Source: Membranipora membranacea
Lineage: Eukaryota; Bryozoa; Gymnolaemata; Cheilostomatida; Membraniporidae
NCBI GenBank assembly: GCA_914767715.1
Contig: OU612073.1
Location: 22,258,001-22,322,000, forward strand
Length of the DNA stretch: 64,000 nucleotides
Direction: 5' to 3'
Numbering within the stretch: position 1 is the stretch's first letter; each line of letters begins with the position of its first letter. Under the pieces are notes generated by a model. That model saw nothing but the letters and a program-made list of their open reading frames with translations, ran no database searches and was not told the origin of the DNA. A program made the translations under genes and the position numbers. Of the stretch, positions 45,860 to 58,733 are shown piece after piece.

Positions 45860-46640
45860 CACTAGGGTGATCTCTGAAGAGCCAATGGAGAAAGGAAATT
45901 GACAAAGGAAATGAGTCATGAGTTTCTGTTAACCATTGTTGGGCTGAGAATGTAAAGTATAACATAGCAATAGTATTTGAATAAAATTGCAGAAGTAAAA
46001 ATACATAAAAGAGACTTCAAATCAAAAAATTAGATACAGATTTTCCTGAAACCACAAGATCAGTTTGATTCTTTTATTGTAAACTCTGTCTAAAAACTGG
46101 CAGAAGGATTTTGTTTCTTATTGCTGTCTATTTATTGTCTACATCTATTTATAGATGCCACACATCTCACTCTGGAAAACTTTAGCACTACCTTATGAAA
46201 TAAATCAAAGGATTCAGAACTTGGTATGTTACAATCTACTGTGAGCCCGGGTTGTGAGCCTTGTCAGAGTTCAGTATAGAGTCCATGACAAGATCTCTTA
46301 CGTTGCAATTACTGCTTACATTAGAAAGAGTGGCAGATGAAAGAGAATCAAGCACAATGAGAAATGTAGAAAGCTGGCTGATACATATGTAAGTGCACCA
46401 CGATCTAGAGGCAAAGAATTTCCCCCCTATTAGACTAGCGAGAGAGTTCTCCCTGAGGTAGAGTTGAGTTGAGGTACTGCTTGCTTACTCAGGATATTTC
46501 TGTTGTGCAGCCTGCAAAAGTGACATCATATATTGGGTTGAGTAAGATTAAAGCCATTGAAACACAAATTGGTTTTATCACAATAAGAGCTTGTGGTTAT
46601 GGAGACAAACTAAATTTTAACTTAAAATAAGTTAAGTAAA
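45860..46640. other. Intergenic stretch
   Basis: No gene or repeat recognised. Confidence 0.4.
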
Positions 46641-46641
46641 G

Positions 46642-46888
46642 TTAAATGTTGCATAGCCGACCTCTGTGCTTCAATTCATAAATTAGCCCTTCGAAAGTCA
46701 TGGGTTGATTATCATAAGATCGTTTTGGGTTGTTGATGTGAAAAAACTTACGGCTTGCGGCGGGTATAGTCTCCAGCCTCAAAATGTTGGTCGCAATATG
46801 CCTTCTACTGAGCATTCCATTCACATATGTGTTGATTAGGTCTTGCCTCCTGACAGTTTTTAACCAATTCAATCCCCTATAACATTTC
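46642..46888 (-). CDS. C-terminal exon of an unknown gene
   Basis: An acceptor (tttgaaatgttatag) near 46,878 opens a frame reading GLNWLKTVRRQDLINTYV, then RRHIATNILRLETIPAA and YDNQPMTFEGLIYELKHRGR, to a stop. The basic, helical composition is protein-like. I do not recognise the family, and upstream exons were not found. Confidence 0.4.
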
Positions 46889-47727
46889 AAAAATAGGTGT
46901 GAAAAATCAGGGCCACTGTACATGTTAACGTTGAGCAATGATTACACAGGCTGACTTGATGGATTGTAAATTTGTAGCATTTGCTCACTACAACCTAATA
47001 ACCTTCTGTTAGTTTATCAGAATCCTCTCTAGTTTGGCTTATTATTGTATAACTAGTAAGGTCAGTGCATTGCTGTAGTAACCTGAAATACATGGCCAAA
47101 TATCACTCATTCCTATCCTATCCTATCTCAAACACATTCTTATTCATTGAAATACACAGACAAGGGCACTGTAGACAGTTACCCATCTGGTTGAGACAGG
47201 CTAAGAGAAAGCATGGGTCATATGTCTTCAATAACCTAAAACAAATGATACTAAAGCAGTGATGGAATTTTGATATCTTGGAGAGCAAGTGCTACTCCTA
47301 CCTAGGTAGATGCAATGTGATTTACCTGGCTCTATCTTTTCTAGGTACTTCAAACCATCAAACCATCTCCAAACCACCCGTCTGCTATTTTCTTTCTTCT
47401 AGTCCGAGTGCAGTGCATAAAAAAATACTTGCTTTGGTGTGATTGGTTCATTAAACTACAGTCACAGCTATTCTTATTATTACTACAATGACTGTACAGT
47501 GCTATTTTATTCAGGTTACACCTGACCTGATTGCTCAATTCTGAGCTGGCCCATATTCTGCCAGCTTATATATAGATAAAGGGACATTGGAAGCTTAGGA
47601 CTGCGTAAGGTTTGAATTCCATAGTATTGGACTAAAATAAGGGCGGAGCTTTTAAACACATAGACATTAACTGCCTATTGCCAATATCGTTGTCAAATTT
47701 CCAAGGATAGATAACTATAAAGAAAAC

Positions 47728-48710
47728 GGAGTTGTCTTCCCGAAATGAGTATACAACTTGATAAGTCTGCATTGGGAGGTCCCTGGTAGTATATCTAACA
47801 CGATATTTGGATTCCCCATGTCTTTTTACATCTAGAGACCAAGTTCGAAATCTATGTGACCATTCTGTGAGGAATAATAAACTGGAACAGAAGTGCTGAC
47901 TTTATTGGCTAGAAAACTTTTTATTTGGGAATCCCTTCTTCAGGATGACTTAGGGGCGGAGCTCACATTATCGCAGTTACTATAATATTAGTGATTTCTA
48001 TTGTTGTTTTCTGCTTATGAAATACCTTTATAGTGTGTAATACCCATCTCCTTACTTAACTTGAGGACATTTCAACTCAACTAGAAGAAGATAATGGAGT
48101 GTTACAAGACACTAAAAGTATTTCATGGGAAGAAAAAACCAACAGAAAACAACCAATTTTCAGCTTGTAACATAGCAACCACTCAGCCTGCAGGATAGCC
48201 TTGTGACAAAGTCTATCTCTGCAGCACAGCGGCGGTGGCCTGCCTTCCATCAAGAAAGGCAACCCCCAGGGTTCAAGGTTATGAGATATCAAAACCAGTG
48301 TTCCATTAAGGCCCAAATATTTCCAAATTATGGGTTTCCATTGCTTTCCCAATTTTGGTACTCAGACTAGGTGAATTAGTTCAAGCCCTATGCTGCAAAA
48401 ACGAACGTATGCCTCAACAGTTTGCACACGCGCAGAGTGCATAGCAACAGTGGTAATGTTACTTCCGCCAATACGTAATTCTGAAGGAGGGATTCCCAAA
48501 TAAAAAGTTTTCTAACCAATAAAGTCAGCACTTCTGTTTCAGGTCATTTGTCCTCACAGGATTGTCACAGAGATTTGGAACTTGGACACTAGATGTAAAA
48601 AGACATGAGGAATCAAAATAGTGTGTTAGATATACTACCAGAGACCTCCCGATGCAGATAATCTTTATTAAGAAGTTATCTACCCAATATTTTGAGGACA
48701 CAACCCTTCA
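47728..48710. mobile_element. Long-inverted-repeat element, about 980 bp
   Basis: The arms at about 47,728-47,940 and 48,490-48,710 are inverted copies (sharing gggaggtc.ctggtagtatat, ctaacac and cttttt.tttgggaatccc). The roughly 550-bp centre has no recognisable gene; one 91-residue minus-strand frame there is without a domain. Confidence 0.75.
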
Positions 48711-50109
48711 TTGAAACAGCTCATGTGTTATTCTACAATAAACATTACAAAATAAAGTACAGTTGTGAAATACCCTTTACCAGTGGTTCCTACATATCGT
48801 AGCAGCGGGTGGATTGTGGATACCCACAAATGAGTGTAGCGAAAGTGGAGAACTGAGCCTAGCATACACGCGCCCCAGCATGCAATCACACGAATCCAAC
48901 ACGTATTCAGACAAGCACACTTTGCCTGCCATTGTACTCCTTTGTTCACCAAACAAAAGGCCTTTTGTTACACAACTCTCGTGCATTGGTGCATTGGGGC
49001 ATGTCTCCCTGACATCGGCCCCCAGGGCCTATCCAACATACTACAGCATAACTGTACCTTTTGTAATGAATTTCAGTAATTTCTACGTTGCGGACCATCC
49101 ACAAATCTACGATCTACAAACACGATTGTAGAACGTAGAAAAGCTGAAAAATCTCTGATACTGCACCTAACTGGAGATCAGTGGCCCCAAAACCCAAGCC
49201 AATGGAGCCAAGAGATAAAGGACAAGATCATAGGGCCCTGGAGAAGTCACAAAATCTACAGGTTTAAAAGGGGCCATATGTACTGCCCTGCAATAGGAAT
49301 TGCACAGCATAACTTTATCCTCTGATACTAAGGAAGCTGACAGTCATGTGCTATCAGCCATCAGACCTTAGAACAATTTAAGCATCCAGCACTGGTGATT
49401 GAGCTAAGCCAATGGATATATATGGCTGTAATTTACCAATGTGAATGTTACTGAACTGACCAGGTTATAAATCAGACTTGAAAGTCTGAGATTGTGTGTT
49501 TAGCTTTCATAGCCTGGCTATTTATTTGTGAGGTTGACTACTATTTTTGTATGTTTTTGTTTCCGTCAATGGCGGTGACTATCTGGCAGTTTAAAGCTAT
49601 ATTCTTTTTTTAATGATTTACTTGAAACTGAATATCATACCTCAAAACCTGTTGGAATTTATCCGTAGAGCCCTAAAATACTCTCTAGCTGCTTCTGCGC
49701 CCAGGGCGCTGCCCCAAACCCTGTTCGGGGGGCTTATAGCACCACCCAAAACCCCCAAGCTGTTTGTGCTCAGGCGCTTTGTGCCCTCAAGGCGATGCTC
49801 CGCAGCACAGTGTCGCCAAAACTCAGGATTCTAAAACTCCCAGGTTGAGAGCCCTGCCCTCTCAGACTTTTCAAGTTCTCTATGTTGGCAACCCTGATGG
49901 GTATATGATTTGGTATTACAAAGTGTTCTATTTTAAATTATGCACTAATCCTATAATTGCTGCAGTACAGTACAGCTTTTAATAACATACATACATTTGC
50001 ATAACAATAGATTTAAACTCAAACCATCATACCATTTTTATAAACATCAGTGTCATTCAGTTGCCATCTAAGGCAAATCACGTAACAAAGAAACTTTATA
50101 CCTTTGTAC
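48711..50109. other. Intergenic stretch with a GC-rich block
   Basis: Mostly AT-rich. At 49,680-49,856 there is a GC-rich block whose right end (complement CAGGGCTCTCAACCTGGGAG) looks like a hAT terminus. The matching left end is missing, so it may be a truncated MITE. Confidence 0.4.
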
Positions 50110-50228
50110 TAGCCCTGTTCACACCAATGAACTTAGTTCATTGTTCACACAGCCACGGGTTTTGGTTTTTTTGGTTTTGTACCTACAAAACCAAAATACC
50201 AAAACCCGTGGCCGTGTGAACAGGGCTA
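50110..50228. mobile_element. 119-bp foldback MITE with 9-bp target duplication
   Basis: The ends TAGCCCTGTTCACAC and GTGTGAACAGGGCTA continue into arms with gccacgggttttggt on one side and accaaaacccgtggc on the other. The flanks are cctttgtac at 50,101-50,109 and 50,229-50,237, an exact 9-bp duplication. It carries an extra caatgaacttagttcattg palindrome in the left arm. Confidence 0.9.
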
Positions 50229-50670
50229 CCTTTGTACCTTTATATACCTTCTCCTATTCTACTTTATGGAGTTTTAAGCCTACACTATTTGATACTATGC
50301 AAAATGTAAGTAATAATATTGTGATAAATTTATTATATTTGATATAGATGATTTTAAACTTTATCACAATTTGATGTAAAATTCTAATGACAATGTTAAT
50401 TATGTAAATGCAGCAGCACCATCTTTTTCAATGTTCAAAACTTATAATTGTTAATTAATTTGTAGATGATCGCACTCAATGACTTCTCAATCACAACACG
50501 ATTCTGTGATATTAATATACTATCTGATTAATACTTAGCGGCTGAATAAACTAATGTTTGTAAGTTTATAATTATTGCCAGCTTTTATTCAATCTGTTCT
50601 ATTTCTATGTCACAAGCTTACTATTTACATACAGTTATCATTGTCATGTCATTTTGTTAATTGACCCTTT

Positions 50671-50740
50671 ACACACACACACACACACACACGCACGCAC
50701 GCACGAACGCACGAACACACGAACGCACACACACACATCA
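50671..50740 (+). repeat. (CA)n/(CGCA)n microsatellite
   Basis: Runs of ca change into cgca and cgaacgca. The frame through it is low-complexity. Confidence 0.95.
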
Positions 50741-51199
50741 CTTCGCTATTGTTGCCATCATTCAGTCCACAAGCATTAATCCAGTACAGTATAGTTTGGT
50801 GATCCATAAATTTCCTTTCAATTTCTTCTACATGACCTATAGGTTGAGAATTGTTCGTTTAGATTGATTTTTTAGGCCCTTACCACAGGCTTTCTATAGA
50901 ATATACTGGCCACTTAGAGATACTTGATTTATGATGCTGTTTATGTATAGCTAAGGAATTATCACATGCTTGGCAACGATCACCAAATTATTCCCTATTA
51001 CTAGTATCAGAACCCAATTCAAAATCATCTTTTGTTTTAATTACAAGTCGTTCACTGCAAATTATTTGTTATATAATTCCAGCCATTTTTCCTGTCATCC
51101 CGTTTCTCAATACATTTGGTTTATGTAATAGAAATTATTTGTCCGTAGCAAAATAGGGCCAGGTTTTCTGTCAATGTAAAACTTTGAAATAAAACAAAC
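50741..51199. other. Stretch downstream of the lectin exons
   Basis: The last exon of the lectin gene may lie here or further left; none was identified. Confidence 0.35.
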
Positions 51200-51397
51200 C
51201 TTTCCTCAGCGGTGTTGCACACACAAAACGCCTCCAATCGGTACAACGCAGTAGTTTCCATCCACCGTTAGTACCAAATACACATCCACTATCACGTGGA
51301 GCGCTTTCCTTCCAAACGCTTGGATAAACTTTTGATAGTTCTGTGTTTGTCTGACTTGGATCCCAATAGAAGCCAAGGCGAGCCCCAGAAGAGCCAA
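51200..51397 (-). CDS. C-type lectin domain, second exon
   Basis: An acceptor (ttcttcttttag) and a donor (GAAAG|gtttgt) bound the exon. It reads GARLGFYWDPSQTNTELSKV, VWKESAPRDSGCVFGTNGGW and CTDWRRFVCATPL, the C-terminal half of a C-type lectin domain with the conserved C...C..FVC pattern. The WND Ca-binding motif is absent (GGWKLLRC), and EPN/QPD is not visible, so sugar binding through Ca is doubtful. Phase 1 joins it to the exon ending at 51,670. No lesions seen. Confidence 0.8.
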
Positions 51398-51669
51398 CTA
51401 AAAGAAGAAACAATAAATACAGCTGCTAAACACTGATAATTATTTTCCTAAACAAGTCTGATGGACAACAAATAGATTTGCTCTCTCTCTCTCTCTATAA
51501 ATATTACTTGAACATTTTGAAGCGTGTGAAAGACCTCAGATGCATGTCGGCAAAATGAAATTTGAAACGAAAAGCTAGTGGAATGTTTGCATTACCAAGT
51601 TCGAGTAAGGCTAAATAATTTTCCAAAACTCCTCTGAATGGTTGAATTGTAAGATATAATCATGATCAC

Positions 51670-51864
51670 CTGTAAGTGGACCATATTCATTAAGCCAGTA
51701 TTTCAGTTGATCATTCATCACTTGGGTCAATGGTCTAAACAACTCCATACCATAATTATTTTGGCAAAACCCCTCTGCTGGAGCAGACCCCCCGACAATT
51801 TCCATATTGATGCTGACACACTGCTCATTATTGAAGTTGACCTCCCCGATACGGCAATATTTCT
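51670..51864 (-). CDS. C-type lectin domain, first exon
   Basis: The acceptor cttttctatttcag precedes EKYCRIGEVNFNNEQCVSIN, then EGFCQNNYGMELFRPL and DQLKYWLNEYGPL, the N-terminal half of a C-type lectin-like domain with its first cysteines and second helix. The donor CTTACAG|gtgatc is phase 1, matching the next exon. Upstream exons (signal peptide or other domains) were not identified to the right. Probably a secreted or membrane lectin-like protein. Confidence 0.75.
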
Positions 51865-53733
51865 CTGAAATAGAAAAGAAAGCTTTAGAGAGTTGCAGTT
51901 TCAGAAGTGAGTGGGAACCTGTGGCAACTGAGTACCCACAAAGAAATATAGAGATGAAATGTTTAGAAACAGTTCTCACTGGATTGTGTGCAAAAAATCT
52001 GTATGAAAGTGTCTCTTTTGGACCAGATATAAATCATGATTATCAATCATTGGTCATACTATTACACATATATATGTCTACATAATTTTTGTGTTGAATT
52101 TGTTATAGATATTACACAAAAATTTCGAAGGGATTATCATCTTGGAGAGTAGAGTACCAATTAAGAAAAATGTCCGCTCAAGACCACTGGATAGCCTAAT
52201 CCTTCCCATTTTGTATCATGTTTTATGAGAGAATATTTGTCATTGTTGCCAAATACGCAATTGGTATACAAAAATACAATATTGTTGACATTGTCTATTT
52301 TTACACACAACAGTATAGAGAGACATTCAATAACAACTCTATCAAAACGCAATCAGTGGGAGATGACGCTCATAATGATTATAATACTTTGTCTAGGAAA
52401 GTTTTAGGGAAAGGGCTGCGGGCACCCCACTTCTGAATGGCAATAGGTTTAATACTTTTGCTATATTGAATATTAGTCAAATTCTAATAGCCATCATATA
52501 TTACTTTGGAGTTGCCCCACCATACATTATTGAAGGCAACTCCCATTTTTACATGTAGTTGGAATACAAAGGTATAAATAACATGTCTCAGCCAGAAACC
52601 AGTCAGTCACATAGCGGCAAACAGAGAGTACAGACTACTATCATATTTCGTACTGAGGAACCTTTGTACCAACTACATATATATATATATAGTATTATTA
52701 TATATTATGGATCCAAACAAAAAACACTAAAAACTACAACAAAAAACTACTATAAAAACCTAAAAAGCAAAAGGAAAACGAAGAAGGCAAGATTGGGAAA
52801 GGGACTCTACTTATGACTGATTACTGTACAACATGTATACTCATGAGGACAGCTAGACTACTCATAGGAGGATTATATTACTTGTAGAGTCACCCCAAAA
52901 GACTGGCGGCTAGTAGAGAGGAAAATCCACTGATAGCTCTGTACTGAGAAGATCTTGCTTGAGCAAGTCAGACATTTGTAACAGTGATTTGAGGTGAGCC
53001 TGTTCTATCAATTGTATTGAGTTTAGTTGTATCAGTTATTCTAAAACCCCTGGTTTCAGATATAACACTTTCAAGCTTTCCATAATCACAATTTAATCGT
53101 TTTCAGGGAAACTTTAAGATTATACCAAATTCTTACAATGAATGTTGACCTCATGCAGGTTGATGTTGAGCTCATTGGGAATAAATACTCAGACCCATAC
53201 CACTGGTATTGGGTTGCGTATGGTCTAACTAAGTAATTTGTGAAGCTTGCATGTCCTGTTTATAAATCCTGTTGCCTCTAGATTTCAGTGCAGGTTTCCT
53301 CTCTGTTCCACCCTAGTTCCTAAGCTAATGGGTTTGAGGGTCATATGAATTCATACTTTAGCCAGTTTCTGCATAACAATCTTGCAAACACAAAAAAGGC
53401 TGAATAAATGTTCAGTTTTTTTCCGTTAGTCCGATTTTCGAGTAGCACTGCTGTTTGATTCAAACCTGAAATTGAAACCGAGGTTACCAACAAGCATTTT
53501 GCTTGCTGACAGTGGTGTATGCATGTGCATAAAGGATATTTGGTTATTTGATATGTTTTTAACTTTTCATGACATAAATGTTAGATGACAAGTTTAGGTG
53601 CTTCTGTGTAGCAATAGTGGCAGTGAAGTGCAGTGGCAGAACGGTGACCTATTTTTTTCATTTATTACACTTAGTCTTATTTTTTACCGCCCTATTTAAC
53701 GGGCCCCTTATGCTCAGGTGGCCTGTGTGAGGT
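51865..53733. other. Upstream region of the lectin exons, nothing firm
   Basis: Contains a short (ta)n at about 52,676-52,692 and A-rich sequence at 52,700-52,780. Open frames here are short and without domains. Confidence 0.4.
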
Positions 53734-54096
53734 TGTCACCAATGTGCGATTATATTATGGGATTCCTGTTACGTCCTGTATGACTCAATCAACACTGCCT
53801 TGGAATATGTTATGCTTTAATACATCCAGCTTAGAACAACCTTGTACATCCAGTAATCAGGCTAAGAATAATATATCAAGCTATCTAACCAACAAACAAT
53901 ACACAAAAAATCATCCAACCAAAACCAGTTAGAACCAGTTAGATCAAGTTAGAACAGGTTGTGTTGGGTCAACCAACCGTAAAACATAGAAGCATATAAC
54001 AAATAGGTCACAATACAAAATATAGCATAGAGCTCACAGTATGTACAAAAGTCTCAACACAAATCATAAAAGATATGATTGTATGAATTTGTGACA
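53734..54096 (-). repeat. LTR (element 3' end)
   Basis: Begins TGTCACCAATG and ends GTGACA, with 6-bp inverted ends. It contains gattcctgttacgtcctg and tgtatgactcaatc, found again at 60,350-60,400. On the minus strand, aaaaagggcg just before the LTR is a plausible polypurine tract. Confidence 0.85.
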
Positions 54097-54138
54097 CGCC
54101 CTTTTTGAGGAGGTACTCATCAGATTTCCGAGTCCATT

Positions 54139-55638
54139 TTACTGATCAAATTCAGAGTATAGTCTGCTCATGTAATCAGCGCCGACGTTATCACACCCCT
54201 TCACACTCTCCAATCTAATGCAGTAGTTCTGGATCAGCAACGCCCATATCATGACTAGACCATTCTCATACTTTGCTGAGTTGATATACACTAAGGGTTG
54301 ATGATCAGTCTGCAGTGTGAATTCAACTCCGTACAGGTACAATTGGAACTTCTTCACCGCCCACACCAATGCCAAGCACTCCTTCTCGATCACTGAGTAG
54401 TTTTTTTCTCTGGGTAGCATCTTCCTGCTGGCAAAACTAACTGGGAAGAGCCGCTCATCATAATTTTGGAGGAGGACTGCTCCAACTCCTACATCTGAGG
54501 CATCGGTTCTGAGTATGAACGGTCTTGAGGTATCTGGTATCTTCAAGATGGGTTTTTCTATGATATGTCTCTTTAGGGATTAAAATGCTTGCTCCTGAGC
54601 TGGTTCCCAGTTCACAACTTTTGGCTGTCCCTTCTTAGTCAGTTCGTTTAGGGGTGTAGCCACTGTCGCATATTTTGGGATAAAATCCTGATAGTAACCT
54701 GTTAGCCCGTTGAATGATCTCACCTGGGTCTTGGTCCTTGGTCTCGGGGCATTCTTCACCTTCTCAATGTTGTTCTCATTGGGCTGCAGGGTATTTATAC
54801 CGATGCCATGGCCGATAAACTCTAATCCTTCATCTCCAACATGGCATTTGGAGGGTTTGACAGTGAAGCCTGCTTTGGATAGTCGGCCAGGCAGCTCTCT
54901 CACTGTAGCGAGATGGCCCTCCCACGTTTTTGTGTGGATAATGATATCATCAATATAACTATCCACGCTATCCATCCCCTCCAAGATTTGTGTCAGTGCT
55001 CAGACTAAGGTTGCTCCTGAATTCAGCATGCCAAAGGGCATCCTTAGAAACTCATAATGGCCGTCTGGGATCACAAACGCTGTCTTGGAGATATCCTGGC
55101 TCCTTGCAGGTATCTGCCAATACCCCTTAGATAGATCCAACTTAGTGAAAAACCGATCACCGGACAGCTTTTGGAACAGGTGGTCGTTTGTATACATAGG
55201 ATGAGGGTCAAAGGTTGTTACCTTATTCAATTTCCGATAATCAACACATATGCGATTCGACCCATCTGACTTCTTGACAATGACAATGGGCGATGAGTAA
55301 GGGGAGTTGGACTTTCGATTTACACCTGCCTGTAACATATCATTGATGTCTGACTTGAGACTCTCCCTTACAGTGTATGGCAGCCTGTATGCTCCGCACT
55401 GTATTGGTTCTGTAGTAGTGAGATTTATTTCATGCTGAGTCACATTTACACTGCCTGGTTTATCAGTGAACACCCCGAAGTAGTATTTGAGGATTTCATA
55501 AACCTCTTGCCTCTGTTTCTTAGTCAGGTTTTCTCCAAAACACACATTGTCAATGGTCTCTTTGGGTGTCCCTGCTTGTAGCTCTATCATTTCCTCGTCA
55601 CCTTCTGGCTCTTCATAACCATACCCACTGATGCACAC
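54139..55638 (-). pseudogene. Gmr1-like reverse transcriptase and RNase H
   Basis: RT motifs in order: YSSPIVIVKKSDGSNRICVD, FFTKLDLSKGYWQI (first catalytic Asp), RMPFGMLNSGATLV, then a stop at about 55,000, SYIDDIIIHT (YxDD equivalent) and FNGLTGYYQDFIPKYA. RNase H follows after a stop at about 54,580: FILRTDASDVGVGAVLLQ, EKECLALVWAVKKF, TDHQPLVY. Two in-frame stops interrupt an otherwise continuous frame. It lies downstream of the integrase. Confidence 0.9.
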
Positions 55639-56232
55639 TCAACAAACTCCGCTATCCCTGCGACCAGTGTATCCTCACTCTGCTGTCCCTCTATACCTCT
55701 TCAGCATATTAGCATGATATATTTTATTCTTTCCTGCAATGCTTATTTTGTAGTTGTTGATACCACTCTTTTCCATCACTGCGCAAGGTCCTTTCCAAGC
55801 AATATCAGCACCTCATCTCCGGCCTCAAAACTTCTCTGCTTTGCTCCCCTGTCAAAATATTTCTTATAGCGACCTTGACTTTCATTTAGATTTTCTGTTG
55901 CTAGAGTCATCATTTCATCTAGTCGTTCTCATAGATCAATCACATATCTTTGACCTCAGATGTCCACAACTGCCGTAGAACACTCATTGGCACTCTTACA
56001 GTGAGACCATATAAGAGTTCGAATGATGAGAAACCTGTAGACGCCTGGGGAACTTCTCAATCCTGTGCCACTGCTTTGGCTCTTTAGCACATAGTCCCTT
56101 CAGCATAGTTTTCAGCGTTCCATTGAAGCGCTCCACCAACCCGTTGGCCATGGCATGATATGGGGTAGTGGGGAGGCCGATAAGCCGAGCAAACTCATTC
56201 ATATACTTGGAGACAAACTCAGTGCCTTGATC

Positions 56233-58012
56233 CAGGGGGGTATCCTTCAACTTTTGGTTGGTAGGGCCAAGCGGCCACACAACCCAACAGGGGCCGGGGC
56301 GGAGCCCCGGACGCCAGAGCTTTTAAGGCGAAATTATCGCACAAGAACACTATTATATGCATTACAAGGCTATCTTCTGGTTTGGGTTTATGTGTGAGTT
56401 TTATTGTAACTGTCTATACCAATTATTCTTTATATTATGCCAACAAAAATATTGATATATCCATAACTATCGAATTGACCAAGCCTTACTTATACACCGC
56501 AATGGAACTTTCTCTACTTGGATGACACTGAACAAAATCTCTGATGACAGGTTGAATGTCCAGTGTATCCGTTTTGTTCTTGTGAACATGTAGCAGTAAT
56601 AGATGATTAAATCTATCCTGCATCATTGATGTACGCCCAGCTGTCTTGAGCCTACTGAGAGCAAAGAATGAGCGCTTACTAGAGGCATTTGTGGCGGGTA
56701 ACACTACAATCAGTTTCAAAATTTTGAATATGATAGGATATAATGACTTGTTTATTATTAGGTTATTTTTATAAGACGCTATCACAGTTGTGATATCGTC
56801 TTTCACAATGTCGCCGTCCTTCTTATAAACCCTCAATTCGGCCTCAAGATCAAAGCTATCAAAGCCATAAGCATCACATATTGTGGCAGGATTTGCACCG
56901 GTGCAAAGGAGCAACTCCATTCAGCAAGAGCAATTCGATGCCCTTCTGCTCAAACCTGGCTTTGATGCCGTTTATGGCCAGGTCAAAAACCTCCATATAA
57001 AGCTGGTGACTTTTCTCTTTTATGGATAACATCACACCAGTCCCATTATAGTCGTCTAACCGGACAGGTGTCCTTCTCACTCGGCCTTCCTTTGGCGGAT
57101 CAACATCTGACAAATATGCACAGCTTTTATCGTGAGGTTGATGAAACAATGCCATATAGCATTAGTTTGGTAGCAATTTATTGATTACGCCACATGAAGT
57201 TGAACAATGACACCAAATTCTGGCTATCTTTACAACTCCTCTCCTAAGCATTGACATGTCTATCAATTTGTGATATTAGCTGAATCCCATGAGGCAGCAT
57301 GGAGAGTAACATCCTTGATGCCGGGGCACTTCTGCTCCCTTGGACAGGGAGGGTAACTTTCCACTTACATTTGAAACTATTGTCCAATGGATCTGCCAAC
57401 AGTAAACTCTCAACCTCACTTTGGTTGGTTAGTCTAGAGAAGATGTGGAAAATGAACTCAGTCTCAGTGTGGGCATAATTTGGTAGAAATAGGAAGGAAC
57501 TGCCAGTTTAGCCATGAAATATTTGCTTTGCATGTACCAGCTCACCTGTAGATGAATGCTTGAAGCTTTTTCCTTACAGAACTTGCAGAAGTTGCTTTAA
57601 ATAAGCTGGATGTATCCTCCATTCTTGCCACAACTTTATAAGAATGCCTTTATATGACCTTAATCTGACCATGAGTCTTTACATAACAATGTTGATAATA
57701 GACTGATGAAATTCATTAGCTATCATTGAGGGCTTTGGGAAATCCAAAGTTAGCCCTAAATACCTAGCAGTTTGATAAATAAACTGGGTGATGGGTTGTA
57801 CTTCACTCTTAGCAAATGATCATGTCTGATCAGTGAGAGGAAATAAGCTAATGTTATTGTCATGTTGTCATTAAACTGAGTAATTATGAAAAATTGTGTT
57901 AGGGGGTCATATGTTATATTGGTTTATTACCATTTTTTACCTTTTCTCAACTTTAATTATCTATTATTGGTAGGGCCAGGCCCTAGCAGCCGTGCAGTAG
58001 GATACGGCCCTG
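56233..58012 (-). mobile_element. hAT element of 1,780 bp inserted in the integrase
   Basis: The ends CAGGGGGGTATCC and CAGGGCCGTATCC (complement) are followed in both arms by a tagggcc block. The flanks are ccttgatc at 56,225-56,232 and 58,013-58,020, an exact 8-bp duplication, and removing the element restores the integrase reading through DQG. It carries the remnant of a transposase on the minus strand (57,155-56,486) but lacks the BED/TTF finger and most of the core, so it is a deletion derivative. Confidence 0.92.
56486..57155 (-). pseudogene. hAT transposase C-terminal remnant
   Basis: The first part (57,155-56,874) reads IKEKSHQLYMEVFDLAINGI. A frame change near 56,900 leads to the C-terminal part with VVLPATNASSKRSFFALSRL, then DRFNHLLLLHVHK, the hAT dimerisation motif in the form found in ZMYM1-like transposases. 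The N-terminal catalytic half is missing. Confidence 0.85.
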
Positions 58013-58733
58013 CCTTGATCAGAGACTACTTCTTCAGGTACACCAATTCGAGTATACATATCTAAGAGTGACTCAGCCACTGTCTGGGAGGTAATATCTT
58101 TCAGAGCCACGGCCTCGGGGTATCGGGTAGCATAGTCCACTAATGTAAGAGTATATCTGTGGCCTCCCTCACTAGGTGGATGTATGGGGCCCACCAAATC
58201 CACTGCACATCGTTTACAGGGTGTATCAATGATTGGCGCTTTCTCCAACAGTACACGCTGAACACTCCCTTCTTTACTGTTTTTTGACATATGTCACATG
58301 ACTGACAATATTTAGCTACATCTCCCTTCATTCCAGGCCAGAAAAACTCTTGTAGAATTCTGCAGTCTTTTTTATGACCACCTAGTATTGAGTCATGTGC
58401 CACCTGCATAACTTGGTTTCTCATTGACTTTGGGAACATGGCTTGAAGGATAGGCTGTCTGTGGTTAACTTGTGGGTGTGTAAACTCCCTGCAGAGTAGA
58501 TCATCCTCAAAATAGAACCGGGATGTTCCTTCTTCACTCTTCAGCTCCTTAGATGCATGGAGGAATTTCCGCAATGTCTCATCTTTCAGTTGCATCTCTA
58601 TCATGCTTTTCCTGTCAACGTCAGTCCACTCTGTTCCAGCTACCTTCAAAGGCTTTGGGACTTTACCTACCTCCTTAGCCTGAGCCCGGGTCAGCGCACC
58701 GCACAGGGTCCAGCTTTCATCGAGATTGTCGGC

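Larger units (their letters stand above)
55640..58649 (-). pseudogene. Gmr1-like integrase, split by a hAT insertion
   Basis: Zinc domain near 58,400-58,290: HDSILGGHKKDCRILQEFFW and CQSCDICQ (HHCC). Core: AVDLVGPI (first Asp) and EVVSDQG (second Asp), with a frame change near 58,250. The hAT element begins right after the DQG codons; beyond it the frame resumes with TEFVSKYMNEF and TTPYHAMANGLVERFNGTLK (the Glu of the catalytic triad). The C-terminal part (55,980-55,640) is damaged by several stops and shifts. Confidence 0.88.

Noticed and set aside
48814-49131. A 105-residue plus-strand open frame.
   Set aside because: No domain, no convincing splice sites, and overlapping minus-strand frames of similar quality.
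49613-49834. GC-rich plus-strand frame with many Pro, Arg and Ala.
   Set aside because: The composition follows the GC-rich block, which looks like a MITE fragment.
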